Source: Clostridiales bacterium (GTDB lineage Bacteria > Bacillota > Clostridia > Christensenellales > CAG-314). Taken from it: a stretch of 7,029 nt of DNA. Below the pieces are notes generated by a model. That model worked only from the letters and a program-made list of their open reading frames with translations. It ran no database searches and was not told where the DNA came from. Location: positions 1 through 7,029 of the forward strand of contig SFEB01000053.1 of assembly GCA_004558105.1 (NCBI GenBank), in the 5' to 3' direction. Each line of letters opens with the position of its first letter. Positions within the stretch are counted from its first letter, which is position 1. Position numbers and translations under genes: made by a program. Shown here in pieces: positions 1 to 6,543 of this stretch.

Positions 1-1
1 G

Positions 2-64
2 ACTGGCAGGTCAGATTTATTATACCACAAAGGAGATTCCTTTTCATCGGTTAACCTTTACTGA
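2..64 (+). CDS. Possible C-terminal end of an unidentified rightward gene (partial)
   Basis: This frame is open from the left edge and ends in TGA at 62-64, directly against the first hairpin terminator, whose U-tract points rightward. That spacing is typical of a gene end and implies that a rightward transcript finishes here. The last visible residues read TGRSDLLYHKGDSFSSVNLY. Only 20 residues can be seen, with no recognisable motif. The frame starting at base 1 also stops nearby (TAA at 52-54), so the frame choice rests on closeness to the terminator and on a plausible composition. The third frame runs on through two hairpins and is unlikely. No function can be proposed. This could also be untranslated 3' sequence. 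Confidence 0.3.
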   Translation, partial: TGRSDLLYHKGDSFSSVNLY

Positions 65-90
65 ACCACGCGACTATCGCGTGGTTTTCT
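64..90 (+). terminator. Rightward rho-independent terminator (hairpin 1)
   Basis: A perfect 10-bp stem (AACCACGCGA, 64-73, with 77-86) closes a 3-base loop and is followed by TTCTTT. On the opposite strand no U-tract follows, so it acts rightward and ends the transcript entering from the left edge. Confidence 0.8.
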
Positions 91-100
91 TTATACAACG

Positions 101-132
101 AAAAGTCCGTCTACGTCAGACGGACTTTTATT
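101..132. terminator. Bidirectional terminator hairpin (hairpin 2)
   Basis: A perfect 12-bp stem (AAAAGTCCGTCT, 101-112, with 118-129) closes a 5-base loop. The A/T ends of the stem give four U residues after the GC core in both directions, so it can stop transcripts from either side. It lies between the two convergent transcription units as a back-up to hairpins 1 and 3. Confidence 0.75.
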
Positions 133-156
133 TACCGAAATAAAGTTTTACTACAC

Positions 157-182
157 AAAAAGCACCCACACGGGTGCTTTTT
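157..182 (-). terminator. purB terminator (hairpin 3)
   Basis: An 11-bp stem (AAAAAGCACCC, 157-167, with 172-182) closes a 4-base loop. On the minus strand it begins seven bases after the purB stop codon and ends in five U residues. It therefore serves mainly as the end of the leftward gyrB-gyrA-purB block. The T5 on the + strand means it could also work rightward. Confidence 0.85.
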
Positions 183-189
183 AATTTAC

Positions 190-1617
190 TCAGACCTTTA
201 ATTCCGACGTCTCGCAACCTCCGGCGTATTTTTCCGCAAGAGGCAACGCGTAATCGATAAATTCACGAGTCTGTGATACGCATCTGCCTATAAACTTATC
301 GGGCGACAAACTGTCTGCAATTTCCTTTTCCGTCAGACCGAAAGCCCGATCGTTTGCCACACGGGTGACCAGATCGTTAGGTTTGCCCTCCTGTTTTACC
401 GCCGTCGCCGCCGCTATACTGTGAACGCGCAACCGTTCGTGCAACTCCTGTCTGTCGCCGCCCTTTTTGACGCATTCCATCAGGATGTTTTCCGTCGCCA
501 TAAAAGGCAGTTTTTCGTTGACTCGCCGCTCGATGACTTTCGGATTGACCACTATCCCTCCCGTCACGTTGATATAGATGTTGAGTATTGCGTCTACTGC
601 CAGAAACGCTTCCGCTATACTGATACGTTTGTTAGCGCTGTCGTCGAGGGTTCGTTCAAACCACTGAGTACCCGCAGTAAAAGCGGGATTTAAACCGTCG
701 ACTATAACGTACCGCGCAAGAGCGCAGATACGTTCGCAACGCATGGGATTGCGCTTGTAGGGCATAGCACTGCTGCCTATCTGGTTGGTTTCAAAGGGTT
801 CTTCCAACTCTTCAAAAGATTGCAGAATACGCATGTCGTTAGCAAATTTATACGCCGATTGAGCAAAACCGGACAGGACGGACAAGAAATAAGCGTCCGT
901 TTTGCGTGAATAGGTCTGCCCCGAAACGATAACGGTACCGTCAAAACCCATTTGTTCGGCTATCAATCGGTCAAGTTCTTTTACCTTATCTTCGTCGCCG
1001 TCGAACAACTCGACGAAACTCGCCTGCGTACCCGTAGTGCCTTTGCAACCGAGAAGTTTCAACCCTGCCAACCGGTGTTCCATTTCTTCGATATCCATGC
1101 AGAGCTCGTTTGCCCACAAGGTTGCACGTTTACCGACCGTTGTCAGTTGCGCAGGTTGCAAGTGCGTATACGCCAGACAAGGCATATCTTTGTATTTTTC
1201 GGCAAATTCGCAAAGATTTTTAACTACTTTCGCCGCTTTTGCAATAACTATTTTGCTTGCCTCGCGTATGGCTATAATATTTTCGTTATCGCCGACGTAA
1301 CAACTGGTTGCGCCAAGGTGAATTATCCCCGCCGCTTTGGGACAAAGTTGACCGTAAGCATAAACGTGACTCATTACGTCGTGGCGCGTTTCCTTCTCTC
1401 TGGCCTCTGCCACGGAGTAGTTTATATCGCTCACATGTGCCTCCATTTGCGCTATCTGCTCGTCGGTAATGTTCAAACCGAGCTTTTTTTCCGCACGCGC
1501 CAGAGCTACCCAGAGTTTGCGCCACGTGGTAAACTTGAAGTCGTCTGAAAAAATATATTGCATCCGGTCGCTTGCGTATCTCGTGGACAACGGTGAAACG
1601 TATTTGTCGTGTTGCAT
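190..1617 (-). CDS. purB: Adenylosuccinate lyase
   Basis: PurB is a cytosolic enzyme of the fumarase/aspartase superfamily. It releases fumarate from SAICAR and from adenylosuccinate, giving AICAR and AMP, and so acts twice in purine synthesis. It works as a homotetramer. The 475-residue protein has the family's conserved parts in order: the RHD motif with His79, the TSCYVGDNE stretch at 104-112, THLQPAQ with the general-acid His152, KGTTGTQASF near 192-201, and the flexible signature loop GSSAMPYKRNP at 281-291 carrying the catalytic serine (Ser282 or Ser283). The YKRNP form and the length resemble the longer PurB of many clostridia and of eukaryotes, rather than the shorter Bacillus form with HKRNP. 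The ATG at 1617 is chosen because AGGAG lies eight bases upstream. It follows gyrA by 56 bases and is probably cotranscribed with it. The reading frame is intact. Confidence 0.97.
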   Translation of the reverse strand: MQHDKYVSPLSTRYASDRMQYIFSDDFKFTTWRKLWVALARAEKKLGLNITDEQIAQMEAHVSDINYSVAEAREKETRHDVMSHVYAYGQLCPKAAGIIHLGATSCYVGDNENIIAIREASKIVIAKAAKVVKNLCEFAEKYKDMPCLAYTHLQPAQLTTVGKRATLWANELCMDIEEMEHRLAGLKLLGCKGTTGTQASFVELFDGDEDKVKELDRLIAEQMGFDGTVIVSGQTYSRKTDAYFLSVLSGFAQSAYKFANDMRILQSFEELEEPFETNQIGSSAMPYKRNPMRCERICALARYVIVDGLNPAFTAGTQWFERTLDDSANKRISIAEAFLAVDAILNIYINVTGGIVVNPKVIERRVNEKLPFMATENILMECVKKGGDRQELHERLRVHSIAAATAVKQEGKPNDLVTRVANDRAFGLTEKEIADSLSPDKFIGRCVSQTREFIDYALPLAEKYAGGCETSELKV

Positions 1618-1625
1618 GATTTTTT

Positions 1626-1630
1626 CTCCT
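1626..1630 (-). promoter_or_regulatory. Ribosome binding site of purB
   Basis: AGGAG on the minus strand, eight bases before the ATG at 1617. It supports that start codon. No promoter-like pair of hexamers is evident in the 56 bases between gyrA and purB. Confidence 0.75.
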
Positions 1631-1645
1631 AAAATTAACCGATAC

Positions 1646-1668
1646 GAGGCGTGAAAAACTCACGCCTC
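1646..1668 (-). other. gyrA-purB intergenic hairpin without a U-tract
   Basis: A perfect 9-bp stem (GAGGCGTGA, 1646-1654, with TCACGCCTC, 1660-1668) closes a 5-base loop. It begins five bases after the gyrA stop codon on the minus strand. The bases after it read GTATCGGTTAATTTT, so there is no immediate U-run and it does not look like a strong intrinsic terminator. It may protect the gyrA 3' end, mark a processing site, or partly reduce read-through into purB. Confidence 0.6.
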
Positions 1669-1673
1669 CGTCG

Positions 1674-4163
1674 TTATTCTTCTATATCGTCTGCTTCCGC
1701 CGGGGTATTGGTTACGCAAACCACCTTTTCGTCTGCGTTCTTGAACTTCATGATACGGACGCCCAAGGTGTCTCTGCCTATCTTGCTGATGTCCTTTGCG
1801 GCAACCCTGATTACTACGCCCGTGTCGGAAATAATCATAACGTCGTCGTCGGGATTGACTAACTTCAAATTAACGAGACGCCCCGTCTTGGCGTTGAACA
1901 CGCCCGCCTTTATACCCTTACCCGCTCTCGCCTGCAAGCGGTAATCGGAAATATCGCTGCGCTTTCCGAAACCGTTCTGACTTACGGTAATTGCTTCCAG
2001 CCCGTCGCGCACCACCGCCATATCGACTATAAAGTCGTCGCCGTCAATCTTCATACTGCGTACGCCTTGAGCGTCGCGCCCCATGGGACGGACTTCTTCT
2101 TCCGAAAAACGGATGCACTTGCCCGCACTGCTGGCGATAATGATTTCGTTGCTACCCGTGGTATGGTCAACGCCCACCAACTCGTCACCTTCCGTCAAAG
2201 TGATGGCAATTTTGCCGACTTTACGGATACTGTCAAACTCGGATAAATCGGTCTTTTTGACCAAAGCGTTCCTTGTAGCCATAAACAGGTAGCCTTCCGC
2301 TCCCTCCTGACGAGGAATAACTGCGGTGACCTTTTCGCCCTCGGAAAGTTGCAAAAGATTGACTATCGCCCTGCCCCTTGCGGTCTTTTGAGCTTCGGGA
2401 ATCTCGTACGCTTTGGCGCAATAAACCTTGCCCTTGTTGGTAAAGAACAACAGGTCGTCATGGGTGTTGGTGACGAACATGTTTTCCACAAAATCTTCTT
2501 CTTTCGGCTTGTGTGCCGTTACGCCTCTGCCGCCGCGGTGTTGCGCCTTGTACTCGGCAACGGGCAGGCGTTTGATATAACCGAAGTGAGTCATACTGAT
2601 GACCACGTCTTCTTTTTCTATAAGGTCGGCAATATTGATATCGCCGTCGTAATCGTAAGAAATTTCGGTACGACGCGGTTCGTTGAATTTTTCTTTGATT
2701 TCCGTCATTTCTTCCGATATAATATCCACTACCCGTGACGGCGTATTTAAAATATTTTCCAGGTCTTCTATCAACCTTTCAAGACTCTTCATCTCTTCGT
2801 GTAAACTCTCGACTTCCAGACTCGTCAGACGGGCAAGGCGCATGTCGAGAATGGCGGCGGCTTGTCTCTCGGACAGGAAGAAGTTTGCCATCAACTGTTC
2901 CATCGCAACGTTTCGGTCGGCGGATTTTTTGATGATTTCCACCACTCTGTCGATATTGTCGAGAGCAATTACCAGACCACTCACGATATGATGACGTTCT
3001 CTCGCTTTTTCGAGATCGAACTGCGTGCGGCGAACGATAACTTCTTTCTGATGTTCGATATAGTTACCGAGAACTTCTTTCAGCCCCATGATTTTCGGTT
3101 CGCCGTGCGACAGAGCCAACATAATGATGCCGTAACTGATCTGAAGTTGCGTTTGCTTAAAGAGCGCGTTAAGTACGACCTGTGCGGAAGCGTCTTTTTT
3201 GATTTCGATAACTATACGCATACCGTGTCTGTCGCTCTCTTCTTTTACGTCCGAAATGCCTTCCAGTTTCTTTTCATGAATCTGAGAAACGATATTTTTT
3301 ACCAGGTTGGCTTTGTTTACCTGATAAGGCAACTCCGTAACAATAATACGACTACGGGTGCCGTCGTTGTACTCTTCTATCTCGGTCTTCGCGCGGATAA
3401 TAATACTGCCTCTGCCCGTGCGATAAGCGAGTTTAACGCCACCCATCCCCATCAATACGCCTCCGGTAGGAAAATCCGGAGCGGGAAGATACTTCATCAG
3501 GTCTTCCAAAGTGATATCGGGATCATGAAGTTGAGCAAGCGTTGCGTCGATAACTTCGCCGAGATTGTGAGGAGGAATATTGGTAGCCATGCCGACGGCG
3601 ATACCGTCCGCACCGTTTACCAGAATATTCGGGTAACGTGAAGGCAAAACGAGCGGTTGCTTTAACGTGTCGTCAAAGTTGGGACCGAAATCGACCGTTT
3701 CTTTATCGATATCGCGCAAAAGTTCACCCGCTATACGGCTTAAACGCGCCTCGGTATAACGTTGAGCCGCGGCAGGGTCGCCGTCCACGCTGCCGAAGTT
3801 ACCCTGACCGTCGATTAACGGGCAACGGATGGTAAAGTCCTGAGCGAGACGCACCAGTGCGTCGTATACGGCAGAGTCGCCGTGAGGGTGATATTTACCC
3901 AATACTTCGCCGACGATACGCGCGCATTTTTTGGTGGGCTTGTCGTAGGTGTTACCCATGTCGTTCATGGCGTACAATATACGACGGTGAACGGGTTTCA
4001 ACCCGTCTCTGACGTCGGGAATGGCACGGCTGACGTTAACCGCCATTGCGTAGGCAATAAAAGATTTTTTCACCTCGTCGACTATCTTGACTTTGGAGTC
4101 AACGGCGTTGTCCAGTGCTCTCTTGTACTCTACGTTATCGTGAGATTCTACTTTTTTAGACAT
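1674..4163 (-). CDS. gyrA: DNA gyrase subunit A
   Basis: GyrA is the DNA cutting and rejoining subunit of gyrase (A2B2), which introduces negative supercoils using ATP hydrolysed by GyrB. The protein has 829 residues, close to the usual Gram-positive length of about 820. Visible in order are the winged-helix core with VRDGLKPVHRR (51-61), the quinolone-resistance region HPHGDSAVYD (92-101), the catalytic tyrosine Tyr136 in QRYTEAR, the intercalating Ile188 in GIAVGMATNIPPHN, the tower and coiled-coil region to about 510, and a C-terminal beta-pinwheel. The pinwheel contains the GyrA box QHRGGRG (541-547), which separates gyrase from topoisomerase IV ParC. The tail is acidic (EADDIEE). Ser97 and Asp101, matching E. 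coli Ser83 and Asp87, are the unmutated residues. The start ATG at 4163 has AGAGG six bases upstream. It sits 12 bases after gyrB, so translational coupling is likely. Confidence 0.98.
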   Translation of the reverse strand: MSKKVESHDNVEYKRALDNAVDSKVKIVDEVKKSFIAYAMAVNVSRAIPDVRDGLKPVHRRILYAMNDMGNTYDKPTKKCARIVGEVLGKYHPHGDSAVYDALVRLAQDFTIRCPLIDGQGNFGSVDGDPAAAQRYTEARLSRIAGELLRDIDKETVDFGPNFDDTLKQPLVLPSRYPNILVNGADGIAVGMATNIPPHNLGEVIDATLAQLHDPDITLEDLMKYLPAPDFPTGGVLMGMGGVKLAYRTGRGSIIIRAKTEIEEYNDGTRSRIIVTELPYQVNKANLVKNIVSQIHEKKLEGISDVKEESDRHGMRIVIEIKKDASAQVVLNALFKQTQLQISYGIIMLALSHGEPKIMGLKEVLGNYIEHQKEVIVRRTQFDLEKARERHHIVSGLVIALDNIDRVVEIIKKSADRNVAMEQLMANFFLSERQAAAILDMRLARLTSLEVESLHEEMKSLERLIEDLENILNTPSRVVDIISEEMTEIKEKFNEPRRTEISYDYDGDINIADLIEKEDVVISMTHFGYIKRLPVAEYKAQHRGGRGVTAHKPKEEDFVENMFVTNTHDDLLFFTNKGKVYCAKAYEIPEAQKTARGRAIVNLLQLSEGEKVTAVIPRQEGAEGYLFMATRNALVKKTDLSEFDSIRKVGKIAITLTEGDELVGVDHTTGSNEIIIASSAGKCIRFSEEEVRPMGRDAQGVRSMKIDGDDFIVDMAVVRDGLEAITVSQNGFGKRSDISDYRLQARAGKGIKAGVFNAKTGRLVNLKLVNPDDDVMIISDTGVVIRVAAKDISKIGRDTLGVRIMKFKNADEKVVCVTNTPAEADDIEE

Positions 4164-4169
4164 GTTATA

Positions 4170-4174
4170 CCTCT
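4170..4174 (-). promoter_or_regulatory. Ribosome binding site of gyrA
   Basis: AGAGG on the minus strand lies within the 12-base gap between the gyrB stop codon and the gyrA ATG. It is weaker than the gyrB site, which fits a gene that can be reached by ribosomes finishing gyrB. Confidence 0.65.
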
Positions 4175-4175
4175 A

Positions 4176-6080
4176 TTAAATATCCAATTCTTCAACGAGC
4201 GTCGCGTTGTCGACGATAAACTGACGGCGGAGTTCCGGGTCGTCACCCATCAGAGTTGTAAATATTGCGTCCGCCTCGTATGCGTCGTCCATAGTGACTT
4301 TGAGCATCTTTCTGGTTTCGGGATTCATCGTGGTAATCCAGAGTTGTTCGCTGTTCATTTCGCCGAGACCTTTATAGCGTTGAACCACTCCGCCTCTGCC
4401 GATTTCCGCCTGTTTTGCCGCCAGCTCGTCGTCCGTGTAAGCATAAAACTCCTGTTTGCCCTTGGTTATTTTATACAAAGGCGGTTGGGCGATATAAACG
4501 TGCCCCGTTTCGATTAACGGACGCATAAAACGGAAGAAGAAGGTAAGCAAAAGTATACGTATATGACTGCCGTCGACGTCGGCATCGGTCATACAGATAA
4601 TGCGTTCGTAACGAAGTTTTTCTTCGTTGAAGTCGTCATGGATACCGCAACCGAAAGCCGTTATCATGGCTTTGATTTCTTCGTTTTCAAGCACCTTGCC
4701 GAGACGGGTTTTTTCTACGTTGAGAATTTTGCCGCGCAAAGGCAGAATCGCCTGAAACCGCCTGTCTCTGCCCGACTTTGCCGTACCGCCTGCCGAGTCG
4801 CCCTCGACGAGGAAAATTTCCGAATATTTCGGGTCTCTCTCGGTACAGTCGCTTAGTTTTCCGGGAAGCGCGTTGCTTTCCAGCACGCCCTTACGCCGAG
4901 TGAGTTCTCTCGCGTTACGCGCCGCCTCTCTAGCACGCTGTGCGGAAATGCATTTAAGTACGAGGTCGCGCGCCTCTTTGGGATTTTCTTCAAAATAGGT
5001 GGCGAGTTCTTCGGTCAGAACCCTCGTAACCGCAGTACGCATCGTGCTGTTTCCGAGTTTGGTCTTGGTCTGTCCCTCAAACTGCGGATCTTCCAGCTTG
5101 ACCGAGATGACCGCCGTCAGGCCTTCTCTTACGTCGTCGCCCGACAACTTTTCTTCGCCTTTCAACAAATTCGCTTTTTTGGCATAATCGTTGACAACCT
5201 TGGTAAGGGCGTTTTTAAAACCGTCGAGATGAGCGCCGCCCTCCTCGGTATTGATATTGTTGGCGTAAGCATAAATGATTTCATTGTAGCCGTCGTTAAA
5301 CTGCAACGCAATCTCCACTTCGCCCTCTTTGACCGATTTGTCTATGTAAATAATTTTACTGAACAAGGTTTCCTTGCCGCGGTTAAGGTGTTCTACAAAC
5401 TCGGCAACGCCTCCCTCGTAGCAAAAACGTTCGGTGCGCTCTTTGCCTTCGCGCTTGTCGATGAGGTTAAGACGCAAACCCTTGTTGAGGTAAGCAACCT
5501 CTCTCGTACGGATTTTTATGCGGTCGTAATCCCATTCTACGGTATCGAAAATTTCCTTGTCGGGATAAAAAGTAACTTTCGTACCGGTTTTATCCGCGTC
5601 GCCGACCACCGCGAGACGCGCCTCGGGAACGCCGCGGTTGTACTTCTGATAATGGTGCTTTCCGTCCTGATAAACGTCCACGGTAAGCCATTCGGACAGT
5701 GCGTTGACGCAGGACAAACCGACGCCGTGCAAGCCGCCGCTGATGGTGTAACCGCCGCCGCCGAATTTTCCGCCGGCATGAAGTTTTGTCAGACAGACTT
5801 CTACCGCGCTGATACCCTCGGTTTTGTGAATACCGCAAGGTATTCCGCGCCCGTTATCGCTGATTGTAAGACTGCCGTCGGCATTGATAATTATATCGAT
5901 GTCGGTGCAATATCCTTGTAAAGCCTCGTCGATAGAGTTGTCGAGTATTTCCACCGCAAGGTGGTGCAAACCGCGCTCGTCCGTACTGCCTATATACATA
6001 CCGGGGCGTTTGCGGACAGGATCCAAACCCTCCAATACCTGTATGTTTTCTTCACCGTAATGGACTTGTTTTTCCTCCAT
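4176..6080 (-). CDS. gyrB: DNA gyrase subunit B
   Basis: GyrB is the ATPase subunit of gyrase, pairing with GyrA encoded just downstream. The 634-residue protein matches the usual Gram-positive length and lacks the roughly 170-residue insertion of proteobacterial GyrB. The N-terminal GHKL ATPase has the catalytic Glu44 and Asn48 in EILDNSIDEA, DNGRGIP at 75-81 with Asp75, and the ATP-lid glycines GGLHGVG at 115-121. The transducer domain has QTKTKL (337-342) with Lys339. The TOPRIM domain has EGDSAGG (426-432) with the catalytic Glu426, PLRGKILNVEK (447-457), and the metal-binding TDADVDG with Asp499, Asp501 and Asp503. RYKGLGEMN (568-576) marks the C-terminal region. The ATG at 6080 is chosen because GGGAGG lies five bases upstream. 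A TTG thirty bases earlier, at 6110, is in frame but lacks a comparable site and would add ten charged residues that GyrB does not normally have. Confidence 0.98.
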   Translation of the reverse strand: MEEKQVHYGEENIQVLEGLDPVRKRPGMYIGSTDERGLHHLAVEILDNSIDEALQGYCTDIDIIINADGSLTISDNGRGIPCGIHKTEGISAVEVCLTKLHAGGKFGGGGYTISGGLHGVGLSCVNALSEWLTVDVYQDGKHHYQKYNRGVPEARLAVVGDADKTGTKVTFYPDKEIFDTVEWDYDRIKIRTREVAYLNKGLRLNLIDKREGKERTERFCYEGGVAEFVEHLNRGKETLFSKIIYIDKSVKEGEVEIALQFNDGYNEIIYAYANNINTEEGGAHLDGFKNALTKVVNDYAKKANLLKGEEKLSGDDVREGLTAVISVKLEDPQFEGQTKTKLGNSTMRTAVTRVLTEELATYFEENPKEARDLVLKCISAQRAREAARNARELTRRKGVLESNALPGKLSDCTERDPKYSEIFLVEGDSAGGTAKSGRDRRFQAILPLRGKILNVEKTRLGKVLENEEIKAMITAFGCGIHDDFNEEKLRYERIICMTDADVDGSHIRILLLTFFFRFMRPLIETGHVYIAQPPLYKITKGKQEFYAYTDDELAAKQAEIGRGGVVQRYKGLGEMNSEQLWITTMNPETRKMLKVTMDDAYEADAIFTTLMGDDPELRRQFIVDNATLVEELDI

Positions 6081-6085
6081 AGTTT

Positions 6086-6091
6086 CCTCCC
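6086..6091 (-). promoter_or_regulatory. Ribosome binding site that sets the gyrB start
   Basis: GGGAGG on the minus strand, five bases before the ATG at 6080. It is the strongest Shine-Dalgarno sequence in the leftward block and decides in favour of this ATG over the upstream in-frame TTG at 6110. Confidence 0.85.
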
Positions 6092-6150
6092 GTTTTCCGT
6101 TTTTCCTCAACCTGTTCGTCTACAAAAAACACGATTTCTTATCGCAATAC

Positions 6151-6179
6151 ATTATAGCATAAAAAAACGCAAAAATAAA
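6151..6179 (-). promoter_or_regulatory. Extended -10 promoter of the gyrB-gyrA-purB block
   Basis: The minus strand reads TGCTATAAT at 6159-6151, a perfect -10 hexamer with the TGn extension. The -35 position at the 17-bp spacing (6179-6174) is TTTATT, a poor match, as is common when an extended -10 is present. The predicted start is near 6144, giving a leader of about 64 bases before the gyrB ATG. Phased A/T tracts lie over and upstream of the -35 position. This is the only good promoter seen for the three leftward genes. Confidence 0.7.
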
Positions 6180-6485
6180 GTATTTTCGCCTATTTTTACG
6201 TATTTATTTTTTTAACTATGCCGTTTTAACGCCCTCATTTGCGCCTTTTTGCCACGATAAGCGTTTTCCGCTCTTTTTGACGGTGACAAATATCGCCCTT
6301 TTTACGCAAAAAGTTTTTTATTGCCTTTCGTCGTAAAAAAATTGTTTCCGCTAAAAACCGCTGACGGCAAAAATACGATAGTTTCTTAGAGACGAAAAAC
6401 GCCGTGCTTCATTTTCCTGCCGAAAAAACAACGCCGGAAAAATTGCCCGAAAAAATTCAGACTAAACATTTACAAAAAAGTATTC
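6160..6485. other. Gene-free divergent intergenic region
   Basis: I find no supported gene here. The longest ATG frame is about 27 codons on the minus strand (starting near 6470) and has no ribosome binding site. Many five- to seven-base runs of T or A sit between short GC words. T-runs dominate the + strand up to about 6320 and A-runs from about 6335 onward. Three similar words, GCC followed by a G and an A-run, begin near 6419, 6433 and 6445. I saw no clear terminator, riboswitch fold, or good match to the DnaA box TTATCCACA. The closest is TTATCGCAA at 6139-6147, matching at 7 of 9 positions. Confidence 0.5.
6161..6215. other. Phased A/T tracts (probable curved DNA / UP element)
   Basis: Six A/T-only runs begin at 6161, 6171, 6181, 6191, 6201 and 6211, a 10-bp repeat close to one helical turn, broken by short GC steps. 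In-phase A-tracts are known to bend DNA, and A/T-rich sequence at this position can contact the RNA polymerase alpha subunits. The tract lies over and just upstream of the gyrB -35 region. Confidence 0.5.
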
Positions 6486-6504
6486 AAATTTGTTTGACAA
6501 ATTT
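6486..6504. repeat. 19-bp palindrome over the tRNA promoter -35 box
   Basis: AAATTTGT (6486-6493) and ACAAATTT (6497-6504) form a perfect 8-bp inverted repeat around a 3-base centre. The -35 hexamer TTGACA (6494-6499) lies in its middle. The layout is that of a dimeric repressor site, but no second copy is seen in the window and the sequence is simple and A/T-rich. Confidence 0.45.
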
Positions 6505-6522
6505 CTTTTTTTGACCTATACT
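6494..6522 (+). promoter_or_regulatory. Consensus promoter of the tRNA-Arg gene
   Basis: A perfect -35 hexamer TTGACA (6494-6499) and a -10 hexamer TATACT (6517-6522) are separated by exactly 17 bases. The predicted start is near 6529, about 15 bases before the mature tRNA 5' end. It is the strongest promoter in the window, as expected for a stable RNA gene. Confidence 0.85.
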
Positions 6523-6543
6523 ATTTTAGCAAAAAATGAATAT

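Noticed and set aside
29..43. AAAGGAG as a ribosome binding site, and the small AAAGGA/TCCTTT hairpin
   Set aside because: No start codon follows at a suitable distance, and the 6-bp hairpin lies inside probable coding sequence.
952..1548. A 198-codon open frame on the + strand opposite purB
   Set aside because: Antisense shadow of purB with no motif or supporting context.
2862..3641. A 259-codon open frame on the + strand opposite gyrA
   Set aside because: Antisense shadow of gyrA. It is phenylalanine/asparagine-rich with no domain and no separate ribosome binding site that I could support.
5229..5921. A 230-codon open frame on the + strand opposite gyrB
   Set aside because: It lies wholly antisense to conserved gyrB sequence, has no recognisable motifs, and is explained by codon use of the real gene.
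6081..6110. Upstream in-frame TTG start that would give a 644-residue GyrB
   Set aside because: It has no good ribosome binding site, while GGGAGG sits five bases before the ATG at 6080. The extra residues are not typical of GyrB.
6139..6147. TTATCGCAA as a DnaA box
   Set aside because: It differs from TTATCCACA at two of nine positions and is isolated. An origin normally has a cluster of boxes.
6390..6470. A minus-strand ATG frame of about 27 codons, Phe/Arg-rich
   Set aside because: It has no ribosome binding site and arises from A/T-run sequence. There is no evidence of coding.
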